Shown here: in pieces, positions 36,706 to 48,515 of the stretch
Position numbering within the stretch: the first letter of the stretch is position 1
Layout of the letters: every line of letters begins with the position of its first letter
NCBI RefSeq assembly: GCF_011682065.1
Contig: NZ_VUYU01000014.1
Coordinates: forward strand, 108,658 to 172,657
Reading direction: 5' to 3'
Source of the DNA: Massilia rubra
Lineage (GTDB): Bacteria; Pseudomonadota; Gammaproteobacteria; Burkholderiales; Burkholderiaceae_D
Length of the DNA: 64,000 nt
Position numbers and translations under genes: made by a program
Notes under the pieces: generated by a model
Told to the model about the DNA's origin: nothing
The model's database searches: none
The model's input: only the letters and a program-made list of their open reading frames with translations

Positions 36706-37482
36706 TTGAAGAGATTGATCCTATTGGCCGCCGCTGCGCTGCTGGCCGGCGCCGCCGCCGCCGCGCAGGCGGCCATTCCCGTGTACGGCTTCCTGGTCAA
36801 AAATACGTACCCGCACGATCCGGACGCATTTACCCAGGGCCTGTTTTATACCGATGGCATTTTGTACGAAAGCACTGGCTTGAACGGCAAGTCCTCGGTC
36901 CGCAAGACCGACCTGAAGACCGGCAAGGTGCTGATGAAGACCGACATCGCCTCCGACTACTTCGGCGAAGGCATCACCGATGTCGGCAACACCATCGTCG
37001 GGCTGACGTGGACTTCGCACGTCGGCTTTGTGTTCGACAAGGCCACGCTGAAGATGAAGCAGACCTTTTCGTATCCCGGCGAAGGGTGGGGCCTGGCCAA
37101 TAACGGCAGCGATGTGTTCATGAGCGACGGCACCGCCGTCATTCGCGTGCTCAATCCCAAGACCCTGGCCGAAGTAAGGCGCATCCAGGTCACCGCCGAG
37201 GGCAAGCCGATCGACCGACTCAACGAGATGGAGTGGGTCGACGGCGAACTGTATGCCAATGTGTGGGGATCGGACGTGATCGCGCGGATCGACCCGGCCA
37301 GCGGCAAGGTGGTCGGCTGGATCGACCTGGCCGGCTTGCTCGATGAAAAGAGCCGTGCGAGCGGGACGGTCGATGTGCTGAACGGCATCGCCTACGACGG
37401 CAAGAAAAAGCGCCTGTTCGTCACCGGCAAACTGTGGCCAAAGCTATTCGAGATCGAACTGGTGCGACGCCAGCCGCGCTGA
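36706..37482 (+). CDS. Glutaminyl-peptide cyclotransferase (beta-propeller type)
   Basis: Secreted protein of 258 aa with a signal peptide cut after AQA (about residue 22). The mature part shows the plant/bacterial QC beta-propeller pattern: YPHDPDAFTQGLFYTDGILYESTG, SHVGFVFDKATL, MSDGTAVIRVLNP and RLNEMEWVDGELYANVWGSDVIARI. It converts N-terminal Gln of exported peptides to pyroglutamate. The start is a TTG at 36706 with GAGG upstream; no ATG or GTG fits in front of the signal peptide, so this unusual start is well supported. It ends three bases before the stop of the convergent serine hydrolase. Confidence 0.9.
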   Translation: MKRLILLAAAALLAGAAAAAQAAIPVYGFLVKNTYPHDPDAFTQGLFYTDGILYESTGLNGKSSVRKTDLKTGKVLMKTDIASDYFGEGITDVGNTIVGLTWTSHVGFVFDKATLKMKQTFSYPGEGWGLANNGSDVFMSDGTAVIRVLNPKTLAEVRRIQVTAEGKPIDRLNEMEWVDGELYANVWGSDVIARIDPASGKVVGWIDLAGLLDEKSRASGTVDVLNGIAYDGKKKRLFVTGKLWPKLFEIELVRRQPR

Positions 37483-37485
37483 GCG

Positions 37486-38622
37486 CTACAGGCAGATATG
37501 CAGGGTGTTGCAGAGCACGTTCAACATATCCGTTCCCAGGATCGGTGACTGGAACAGCTTGTGCTCGCCCGGCACGATTTTTTGTGCCAGTGGTTGCGCC
37601 AGTTCCAGGCCGTTTTCGCTGTTGGTGAGCATCACAAAACCGTCACCGGTCCGGACGGAGGCCATCACGAAGGCGCGGTAGCCGGTGTTGTTTCCCCAAT
37701 GCCAAATATAGGACGCGTCCCGATCGCGCTCGATTCCCCATTGCAAGCCCCAATCCAGGCCCAGGCCCGCATCGACAGGCACCGGCGATGCGCTCAACTG
37801 CGCCAGGATCTCGTCATCGCCGAGCAGCGCGACGAGGAATTTTCCATAATCGGCCGCCGAAGTGTGGAGAGAAAAAGCGGCATTCGGCTCATTGAGCGCC
37901 AGGCCCGCCCTCGGCGCGCCATTCGCCTTGCTTCCCGGCATCAGGTTCGGGGCGATGCGTTCGCTCCATGCATAGTCGCTGTGGGTCATGCCCAAGGGCG
38001 TGAATACCTGCGCGCGCATGAATTGATCGAGCCGCTGGCCGCTGACCGCCTCCACAGCGCGCTGCAGCAGCACGTAGCCTTCGCCCGAATAATGCCATGC
38101 GGTTCCGGGAGCGGCCTCGAAACGCAGTGGTCCCGACGCCCAATTCGGCAATCCCGAGGTGTGGTTCAGCACCATGCGCACGGTAATGGCCGCAAGTCGC
38201 GGATCGGTCACCAGTTCGGAAGGCTGCGCTTTCAGCGGATCGAACTGGTGCCGGTAACCTTGCGGCAAATAGCGCATGAGCGGCGCGTCGAGTTCCAGTT
38301 TCCCTTGCGCCGCCAGCTTCAGTACCGCATACGCGAAGACCGGCTTGCTGAGCGAGGCCGCCTGGAAAACGCTGTTGGCATCGACCTTGGGCGCCGGCGT
38401 GCAGCCGCTCGCGGAATCGATCGACGCAAGCTGGCGTTGCCTGATGACCGCCACGGCCACACCGCACACATGGTGCTGTTCGGCGAGAACCTGCAAGGTG
38501 TCGCGCATGTTCAGCGACGCCAGATCGGGCCGGTGGGAAGAAGCGCATCCCGACAAACATAGCGCTATCAGCAGGACAGGGAGGGGCAGGGCCGACAACA
38601 TCGGCATGCGTTTCGATTGCAT
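37486..38622 (-). CDS. Serine hydrolase, class C beta-lactamase family, lipoprotein
   Basis: Protein of 378 aa with a lipoprotein signal (LIALCLSGC, Cys about residue 26) and a beta-lactamase-fold domain. The nucleophile motif SLSK lies in FQAASLSKPVFAYAVL (about 90), the second motif is the Tyr of WHYSGEGY (about 185) and a C-terminal HWGNNTGYRAF stands in the KTG position. Related proteins are D-aminopeptidases, esterases or low-affinity penicillin-binding proteins; the substrate is unknown. It is 83 bp downstream of the MNIO gene on the same strand, so read-through is possible but not shown. Confidence 0.87.
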   Translation of the reverse strand: MQSKRMPMLSALPLPVLLIALCLSGCASSHRPDLASLNMRDTLQVLAEQHHVCGVAVAVIRQRQLASIDSASGCTPAPKVDANSVFQAASLSKPVFAYAVLKLAAQGKLELDAPLMRYLPQGYRHQFDPLKAQPSELVTDPRLAAITVRMVLNHTSGLPNWASGPLRFEAAPGTAWHYSGEGYVLLQRAVEAVSGQRLDQFMRAQVFTPLGMTHSDYAWSERIAPNLMPGSKANGAPRAGLALNEPNAAFSLHTSAADYGKFLVALLGDDEILAQLSASPVPVDAGLGLDWGLQWGIERDRDASYIWHWGNNTGYRAFVMASVRTGDGFVMLTNSENGLELAQPLAQKIVPGEHKLFQSPILGTDMLNVLCNTLHICL

Positions 38623-38705
38623 TGGAACCTTTGATGATCGACACTCCCGGCATCGTAAGATATCGGGAACCAGGGTTCAAGCATTGTTTTGGCGATTGCA
38701 CGCAT

Positions 38706-40136
38706 TCATGGCTCGATGGTCAGCGCAAAATCGCCCTGGTCGGCAAAATCGGGCATGCGCGCCTGGCGCAAGGCCATCAGCAGCGGCAGTGGCGAGCAGG
38801 TAAAGCGCACGGTCTTATGCTGCGCGTACATGCGCACCTGGTGCGACGCCAGTTCGAACGCCAGCACCTCGTCCAGATGCGGAATGGCGAGCGCCTGCGT
38901 GCGCAGGAATTCGGCGAAATTGAGCGCTTCTTCGGTGGCAAACGGTTCGGGCGGGCGGGTTTTCCAGAACGCCCGCAGCAGCGCCAGAAACGCCGGCTCG
39001 CCGAGACTGAGCACAATGAGGCGGTAACTGAGCGTCATCGAATCGACGATGGTCCCGCTGCGCACCGCCGCCACCAGCTGGCGCAGGACGGCCACGCCAT
39101 TGTCGGCGTCGAACACTTGCGCAAAGGGCGCGTCGGCATCCGATTCGAGCACGCGCCCGGCCAGGGCGCGCTCCCACTCGGTCGGCGAGGGCAAGGCGCT
39201 GTCGGCGGCCGTGATGTTGCGGGCCTTGGCGCGCGGCGCGCCGCCGGCGACTTGAAGGCGCCTGGTGCGCTCGTCCCACAGCTGGCGCAGGTCGAGCAAC
39301 TGCGCCCGCAGCTCGCGCTGGGCGATGGCGCGCGCCGGCATGTAGGCGGGCACGATCTCGAAAATGAGGGCCTTCAGGTTCGGCAGCCGTGGCAGCACCG
39401 TGTGCGCCAGCTGCATCAGCTCGGGCGGCACCAGCCCGGAGTGGGCGTCGAGATAATACCCGTCGAGATGGTCGCCGCCGGCAAGGTGCACTTCGCACAC
39501 GCGCTCCAAGGGCATTTCATCGAGCGCCGCCAGCACGCCCTGGCGGCCATTCTTCTCGTTGCACCACAGATTATGCAGGTCGAGCAGGATGGCGCAATCG
39601 GCTTCTTCGGCAATCGCGCCAAAAAAGGCGCCGTCCGACATTTCGCCGTGCATCGGGCGCAAGTAGTTGACGCCGGTTTCGAACGCAAACGGGACCGGCA
39701 ATTGCGCGCTCAGGGCGCGGATATTGGCTGCGGCCAGCGCCACGGTTTGCGCGCTTTGCACGGGAGGGAGCAAAAAGCCGGTATTGAAAACGCCGTCGGC
39801 GCCGTCGACCCGCGAAAAACTCAGGTGCTCGCTGGCCCAGGACGCGCCCAGCGCCTTGACCACATCGACAAACAGCGCCACCTGGTCTGGTTCGGGTGGC
39901 ACGCTGCCGCCGACCGGAAAACCGACGCCATGCACCAGTTTCGGATGCGGATCGGCGCACAGCTGCGCCAGGACATCGGCATTGACCGCGTACGGCACCC
40001 CGGCGGCGGCCGACTTGAACCATAGCGGCTGGGGTTCGATTTCGATGACGTCGATCAGGTCGTGCGCGGCCTCGATGAACGCTTCGAGGCCAGGCAGGCA
40101 CACCATGCCGACGCCGGTTTCGGGCAGGTTGCGCAT
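38706..40136 (-). CDS. DUF692/MNIO enzyme with extra C-terminal domain
   Basis: Protein of 476 aa. Residues 1-285 form a DUF692 TIM barrel of the multinuclear non-heme iron oxidase group (MbnB, TglH, BufB), which modifies Cys or backbone atoms of ribosomal peptides. Expected motifs are present: VHGVGF (69-73), ASEHLSF (101-107), AFETGVNY (Glu153), LLDLHNLWCN (184-193), EVHLAGGDH (215-223), LDAHSG (229-234) and FEIVP (259-263). Residues from about 300 to 476 are an additional helical region that may replace the separate partner protein (MbnC/BufC-like) of other systems; this is inference. The ATG sits one base after the stop of an 86-residue CPxC peptide gene, indicating tight coupling. Confidence 0.88.
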   Translation of the reverse strand: MRNLPETGVGMVCLPGLEAFIEAAHDLIDVIEIEPQPLWFKSAAAGVPYAVNADVLAQLCADPHPKLVHGVGFPVGGSVPPEPDQVALFVDVVKALGASWASEHLSFSRVDGADGVFNTGFLLPPVQSAQTVALAAANIRALSAQLPVPFAFETGVNYLRPMHGEMSDGAFFGAIAEEADCAILLDLHNLWCNEKNGRQGVLAALDEMPLERVCEVHLAGGDHLDGYYLDAHSGLVPPELMQLAHTVLPRLPNLKALIFEIVPAYMPARAIAQRELRAQLLDLRQLWDERTRRLQVAGGAPRAKARNITAADSALPSPTEWERALAGRVLESDADAPFAQVFDADNGVAVLRQLVAAVRSGTIVDSMTLSYRLIVLSLGEPAFLALLRAFWKTRPPEPFATEEALNFAEFLRTQALAIPHLDEVLAFELASHQVRMYAQHKTVRFTCSPLPLLMALRQARMPDFADQGDFALTIEP

Positions 40137-40137
40137 G

Positions 40138-40398
40138 TCAGGGCGAGAGCTGGTTTTGCGCCAGCCCGGTCGCTTGCAGCGCCAGGTTGGCGTCGACGAT
40201 GAAGCGGCGCTGGATATCGTAGCGGATATCGAAGCCCGAGGTGCAGGCCGGGCAGCCGAGTTGGCCGAGCAGCTCTTTCTGGACGCGCTGGAACTGGTCC
40301 AGGTCGAAATAGACCTGGCTCGGCAGCGAAACGCTGACGGCCCGGTCGATAGGTTGTGTGGCCAGGGTGGTACGCAGATCGACGGCGTTGGTATCCAT
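40138..40398 (-). CDS. Small CPxC protein, candidate substrate or partner of the MNIO enzyme
   Basis: Protein of 86 aa without a signal peptide. The only Cys residues form a CPAC motif at 49-52, within LGQLGCPACTSGFDIRYD. The N-terminal half is Asp/Thr/Val-rich and the C-terminus is ANLALQATGLAQNQLSP. AGGAG lies about nine bases before the ATG, a strong site. Its stop is one base from the MNIO start. In methanobactin, TglH and bufferin systems the gene next to the MNIO enzyme encodes the Cys-containing precursor, so that role is the best guess; it could also be a zinc- or iron-binding accessory protein. Confidence 0.7.
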   Translation of the reverse strand: MDTNAVDLRTTLATQPIDRAVSVSLPSQVYFDLDQFQRVQKELLGQLGCPACTSGFDIRYDIQRRFIVDANLALQATGLAQNQLSP

Positions 40399-40437
40399 GA
40401 TGTGACGCTCCTGTGTGATGTGTGATTGTCCCCTCGA

Positions 40438-40487
40438 AAATGCGGCGCATTTCCCCGACAGCACGGCCTCGGCGCTAATGCTGAGGC
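40438..40487. promoter_or_regulatory. Control region of the CPxC peptide-MNIO unit
   Basis: A 15 bp palindrome, AAATGCG-G-CGCATTT (40438-40452), lies 40 bp before the peptide ATG and could bind a regulator. A second hairpin, GCCTCGGC/GCTGAGGC (40466-40473, 40480-40487, one mismatch), follows. The gap to the ATP-grasp stop at 40596 otherwise holds nothing recognisable. Confidence 0.45.
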
Positions 40488-40595
40488 TGGCTGTTGTTGG
40501 AAGTATAGGCAGCACCTTTCACGCGCCTTGCATCAAGTGCACCGACTTTGCGCGGCATCAAAGGCCAGTGCGGAACGTCTTTGATTCGCGACACT

Positions 40596-41345
40596 TCATA
40601 TGTTTTTGACGGTGCTCGTCCGGATCGAGGCACGCTGCAACACCGCCAGCACCTGGCCGGGGTCGCAGCCATAGATGCCCGCGCCCCAGGCCGCATTTTG
40701 CTCCACGCAGGCCCAGCCCAAGCCGGCAATCGTGCCGATGTCGACCACGGTGGCGGCCGGCAGGTCGATGGCCGGGTCGGCCAGCAGGCGCGCGATGAAC
40801 TCTTGAACTTGCGTATCTTCTTCAAGGGTGCTGTGGAAACCGGCGTCGCGCTGCAAGTGGCCCGCGCGCGAATAGACCGACCAGGTGCGCAGGGTGCGAT
40901 CGAGGATGAAGCAGCGAAATTCCTTTTCCCAGGTAACGACCTCGGACACCAGCACCGGCATGTCCTCGTCATACTCCGCGGGCAGGTCGGCGCCGCGGTA
41001 GACGGCGGCCGGAAAGCTCTTGTCGTTGGGCGGCTTGACGAAGGCTGGCGCCGCCAGCTGGCGCGCCTGGCCCAGCGTGCTCAAGGAAATGGCGCGCTTG
41101 CGGTAGTCGAACGGCAGCCGCACCAGCCAGTCTTCGGCCGGGTTGAGCAGCTCCAGGCCCAGTTCCGCCGCCAGCGTGGGGCCGAACAGCGCTTCGCCGT
41201 ACAGCACCGGATCGGGCAATGCCTGCAAAGGGGCCGGCACGCGCCAGCTGGTCAGGCGTTCGACTTGCCAGCCGAGGCCGGCGGCGGCTTTCCACAGGGC
41301 TTGGGCGTCGTCGGTGTAGCGGGGCGTGAGGATCAGGGTCGGCAT
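40596..41345 (-). CDS. ATP-grasp domain protein (DUF4343/R2K-like)
   Basis: Protein of 249 aa. The ATP-grasp core is marked by FVKPPNDKSFPAAVY (about 104-118), VLVSEVVTWEKEFRCFI (about 132-148) and the metal/phosphate region VVDIGTIAGLGWACVEQNAAWGAGIYGCDP (about 200-228). This last segment is typical of the DUF4343/R2K group, linked by comparative genomics to peptide and small-molecule ligation. It lies 197 bp upstream of the CPxC peptide gene on the same strand. Whether it acts on the same peptide is unproven. The Shine-Dalgarno sequence is weak. Confidence 0.8.
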   Translation of the reverse strand: MPTLILTPRYTDDAQALWKAAAGLGWQVERLTSWRVPAPLQALPDPVLYGEALFGPTLAAELGLELLNPAEDWLVRLPFDYRKRAISLSTLGQARQLAAPAFVKPPNDKSFPAAVYRGADLPAEYDEDMPVLVSEVVTWEKEFRCFILDRTLRTWSVYSRAGHLQRDAGFHSTLEEDTQVQEFIARLLADPAIDLPAATVVDIGTIAGLGWACVEQNAAWGAGIYGCDPGQVLAVLQRASIRTSTVKNI

Positions 41346-41684
41346 GGTGGAAACATCGGGCGTGAGTTGTCGGGCCCCATCTTACCTAATCGGCTCGGTG
41401 GGAAGATGCTGTTGCCTGATACGCTTGCGCGCTGGCTCCGGGATGCGCGGCATGCGTCGATGCTGCGTTTGTCCAGGGTATTGAGGCAAGCTTCGACACG
41501 CGTGACTTCCAGGTCTCGCATTGGTGCGGTGGCGGGATTTGGTGGCGGCCTTGTCCGGGCTATCGACATAGCCGCTCACCGCGCCGGGCAGTGCGGATGG
41601 AACCTTACCGACTTGGTAGCGGCCCGTCGCCATTCCGGGGTGCCAGTGCCGCCACGGTAGGGCCCATGCGGCGGCGCGACGGTA
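41346..41684. other. Intergenic region without a supported gene
   Basis: 339 bp between the PEP-CTERM gene's stop and the ATP-grasp start. Open frames of about 80 codons exist on the minus strand but lack a ribosome-binding site and recognisable motifs. It may be old insertion debris. No terminator with a T-run is visible. Confidence 0.5.
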
Positions 41685-42278
41685 TCACGTCGTCGTTTTG
41701 TCCCGGCGGCGCCACGCGGCCCCGCCGAGCAGGGTCAGGCCGCCCAGCAGCATGGCATAGCTCGACGGCTCCGGAACGGCGATGACGCCCGTGGTCATGT
41801 CGAGGCTGGAATTGCGCGTGTGCAACTCCCATCCCGGATATCCCCATGCGTTGGTGTACATGCGCACGGTGACGCCGGCGCCCCAATCGGCATTGTCGAG
41901 AGCGGCATTGATGCCGGCAAAGTCGGCGGCGTTCGAGGCCAGGGAGTACGTGTCGGTCTTCCAGCTGTGGTTGGCGCCGGCCACATGCAGCGTGTAGATT
42001 GACGTTTCTCCGGCAAACAGGCGGACGGAGACGCCGTTGTCCGGATTCTCGCCGCCCCAGCCCTGGTCGATCAGCGTGACAGATGAGTTGAGGCTGATGA
42101 TGTCGCCCACATTCGACTGGAGGGAAAAACGACCGATTTCAAAATTTCCCGGGCTGGACATCCAGGATTGGTCGGTCTGGGAGGCGCTGAGCGTAAAGGT
42201 GGCCGCTGCCGCAGAGAGAGGCAAACTGAGTGCTGCAACGGTGAGTGCGGTCAATAGCTTGTTCATGTACGACGTCAT
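41685..42278 (-). CDS. PEP-CTERM sorting-domain protein
   Basis: Secreted protein of 197 aa. The signal peptide MTSYMNKLLTALTVAALSLP ends near AAA-ATF (about residue 26). A beta-rich body follows with TFTLSASQTDQSW, SLNSSVTLIDQGWGGENPD and MYTNAWGYPGWELH. The sorting signal is complete: VPEPSSYAML, a hydrophobic stretch and AWRRRDK. ATG at 42278 has GGAG seven bases before; a Met four codons on is an alternative. Unlike the PEP-CTERM gene at 16.5-17.4 kb, no sigma-54-like promoter was found upstream. Confidence 0.9.
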   Translation of the reverse strand: MTSYMNKLLTALTVAALSLPLSAAAATFTLSASQTDQSWMSSPGNFEIGRFSLQSNVGDIISLNSSVTLIDQGWGGENPDNGVSVRLFAGETSIYTLHVAGANHSWKTDTYSLASNAADFAGINAALDNADWGAGVTVRMYTNAWGYPGWELHTRNSSLDMTTGVIAVPEPSSYAMLLGGLTLLGGAAWRRRDKTTT

Positions 42279-42343
42279 GACGATCTCCAAAGATGTAGGC
42301 CAAATGGCGATCCAAGTATGGAGGGAAATGAACTTATTAATAC

Positions 42344-42376
42344 ATTGATAAAATTGATTAACTTTCATTTATCAAT
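42344..42376. promoter_or_regulatory. AT-rich inverted repeat upstream of PEP-CTERM gene
   Basis: ATTGATAAA (42344-42352) and TTTATCAAT (42368-42376) form a perfect 9 bp inverted repeat 66-98 bp before the start. The surrounding 200 bp is much richer in A and T than the window average. It could be an operator or a site for a nucleoid protein. Confidence 0.4.
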
Positions 42377-42582
42377 ACAATGGCGAACTGAGAATTGTTT
42401 CTAGGATACTATAGTTTCAATTTCAATCGCAAACTTGGTAATGCGAAATTACTTGTTGCTCTAAATTGCATAGATAGTTTCACCATGCAATGCATATGAT
42501 GTCACGAGCAATCAACGTTGATGGTGGAACATAATCAGGGCAGGAATATGACTGAAAAAAGATAATTGGGTTGTCGTATTTT

Positions 42583-42832
42583 GGCATCCCAAAAAGGAAA
42601 AGCCGCGCAGCATCACGCTGCTCGCATGTTTCAATACCGGGAAGAAACGCAATGGCGGGGCCGACGGCTATGCAAAACTTGTGGAAGGCCCAACCCGCAT
42701 GGTCCAGTTTTTATAGCGGAAACACCGAAGACGACCGCAGTTTCAATCTTCGCCTAAATGCCCATGGCAAGCGGAAACTTCTCGAGCTGAGCAAAAAAAG
42801 GCGGGCTGATCGAATGCACGCCCTTGCCGTGA
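42583..42832 (+). pseudogene. Remnant fusing the ends of glucosaminidase and lipoprotein genes
   Basis: Two fragments of the gene pair at 53.5-54.8 kb, joined by a deletion. The first (42583 to about 42715) reads CFNTGKKRNGGADGYAKLVE, matching GFNSGKSSNGGTDGYAKKVE near the end of the glucosaminidase-like protein. The second (about 42706-42832) reads FYSGNTEDDRSFNLRLNAHG, matching FSYSGNTDNDSSFDLDLDMHG at the end of the lipoprotein, and runs to the equivalent stop. About 785 bp present in the intact pair is missing at the junction. A run of seven A near 42793 shifts the frame before the final LIEC. Nucleotide identity is high over both parts, so this is a decayed copy, not chance. Confidence 0.85.
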
Positions 42833-42889
42833 TCACCAGATTCGCCACCATAAGCGTGCAATGTGGGTTTTTCGACCGTCGTTGCAACG

Positions 42890-43183
42890 TCAATCAAGAA
42901 TGGTAATCCAGACTTCAATATGAGGATGATATCGCCGAAGCTCACGTAAGAAGGCGCTCAGGTTTTCCGACTCCTCCCGGATGATCATGCTCATTTGACT
43001 CAAGCCTGTGAATGTAATGCTCTTCGGCAGCTCCGATGCGGGCAGTGCGCAAATGCGGTCGCGCAGGATGTGCCAGGTGAATTCCTGGCCGAGGGGGATG
43101 CCAAACGCAAGTGCAACGGTCTGCCGCACGTAAAGTGGCGAGCGGGCATAGGTCAGGTCGATTTTCATTCGTTCTTTGTTCAT
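42890..43183 (-). CDS. Barstar-like ribonuclease inhibitor
   Basis: Protein of 97 aa resembling the barstar family of small intracellular RNase inhibitors. The pattern YVRQTVALAFGIPLGQEFTW corresponds to the barstar helix-loop that precedes the RNase-binding segment, and ITFTGLSQM, ENLSAFLRELRRYHPHIEVW gives the closing helix and strand. No barnase-like partner is encoded nearby. Such orphan inhibitors are common in toxin-immunity islands. The ATG at 43183 has GCGGAAAA upstream; a second Met five codons on is possible. The assignment rests on fold-level pattern only. Confidence 0.6.
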   Translation of the reverse strand: MNKERMKIDLTYARSPLYVRQTVALAFGIPLGQEFTWHILRDRICALPASELPKSITFTGLSQMSMIIREESENLSAFLRELRRYHPHIEVWITILD

Positions 43184-43313
43184 CGCGTTTTCCGCAGGAC
43201 GTTGTCGGTTCTGAACCGGGCCAGCTCCGTGATGTGCGACTGTCCGGGACTTGTCGTTGCGGGCGGCTTGTCAATGCGTCCCGGTGTTAGCCCATGGGCC
43301 CGATTTGACGTTC

Positions 43314-43754
43314 TCACCAATCGCCGATCAATACAAGCCTCACCTCGGAATCGGCATGCCCTGATTCTCGCTGAAACGCCGCAACTTTTTGCTGCAGTAC
43401 ATGCCATTGACCACTCGACGGCAACGCAATCCGTTTCAGCTCAAGCAGGGTGACGTAGGTGTGTCCCATAAAACCCAGGTCGCACCCGTCGGCTATTGTT
43501 TCCAGCTCGATTGCGGCCAAAAAATCAGCCACCGCCCCACTGGGATTGTCGGGTATCCCGCGATCAGCGAAGATACCCATTCCCTCGTCGGCATGTTTGG
43601 CAAGTGCAAACACGTCCGCGGAAAAACAGTCTGGACGAAAATTGATATGACTCAACTCCTTTATAGCCACCCATGATGCCGGCGCCACCCTGGGCGAGGC
43701 CGATTTCATCGGCTCCGTGCCCACTTCAACCCAGCATGTAATATCGTAAGGCAT
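43314..43754 (-). CDS. Unknown small protein, possible immunity protein
   Basis: Protein of 146 aa that I do not recognise. It starts MPYDITCWVEVGTEPM, contains an acidic middle (ADFLAAIELETIADGCDLGF) and ends with a mixed helix-strand region (WHVLQQKVAAFQRESGHADS). No signal peptide or membrane segment is seen. Single, cytoplasmic, acidic proteins of this size beside a barstar homologue and a decayed toxin-like remnant often turn out to be immunity proteins; that is inference from position. It is 130 bp upstream of the barstar-like gene and on the same strand. Confidence 0.65.
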   Translation of the reverse strand: MPYDITCWVEVGTEPMKSASPRVAPASWVAIKELSHINFRPDCFSADVFALAKHADEGMGIFADRGIPDNPSGAVADFLAAIELETIADGCDLGFMGHTYVTLLELKRIALPSSGQWHVLQQKVAAFQRESGHADSEVRLVLIGDW

Positions 43755-43817
43755 TCAATTTCCAGTTGCGCTTCCTATATCGCCATAGTATATGCGCCGG
43801 CATGAATGAGGGAGTGA

Positions 43818-43842
43818 ATGCGGGCGGCGTCGCCGCCCGCAT
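43818..43842 (-). terminator. Hairpin after czcA
   Basis: A perfect 11 bp stem, ATGCGGGCGGC/GCCGCCCGCAT (43818-43828 and 43832-43842) with a three-base loop, starts seven bases after the czcA stop on the minus strand. The sequence that follows is pyrimidine-rich but lacks a T-run. Confidence 0.6.
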
Positions 43843-43848
43843 CTCGGC

Positions 43849-48512
<4,664 letters not shown>

Positions 48513-48515
48513 GCA

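Noticed and set aside
41382..41633. Minus-strand frame of 83 codons between the ATP-grasp and PEP-CTERM genes
   Set aside because: No ribosome-binding site, no domain, and an overlapping alternative frame of similar length; not enough to call a gene.
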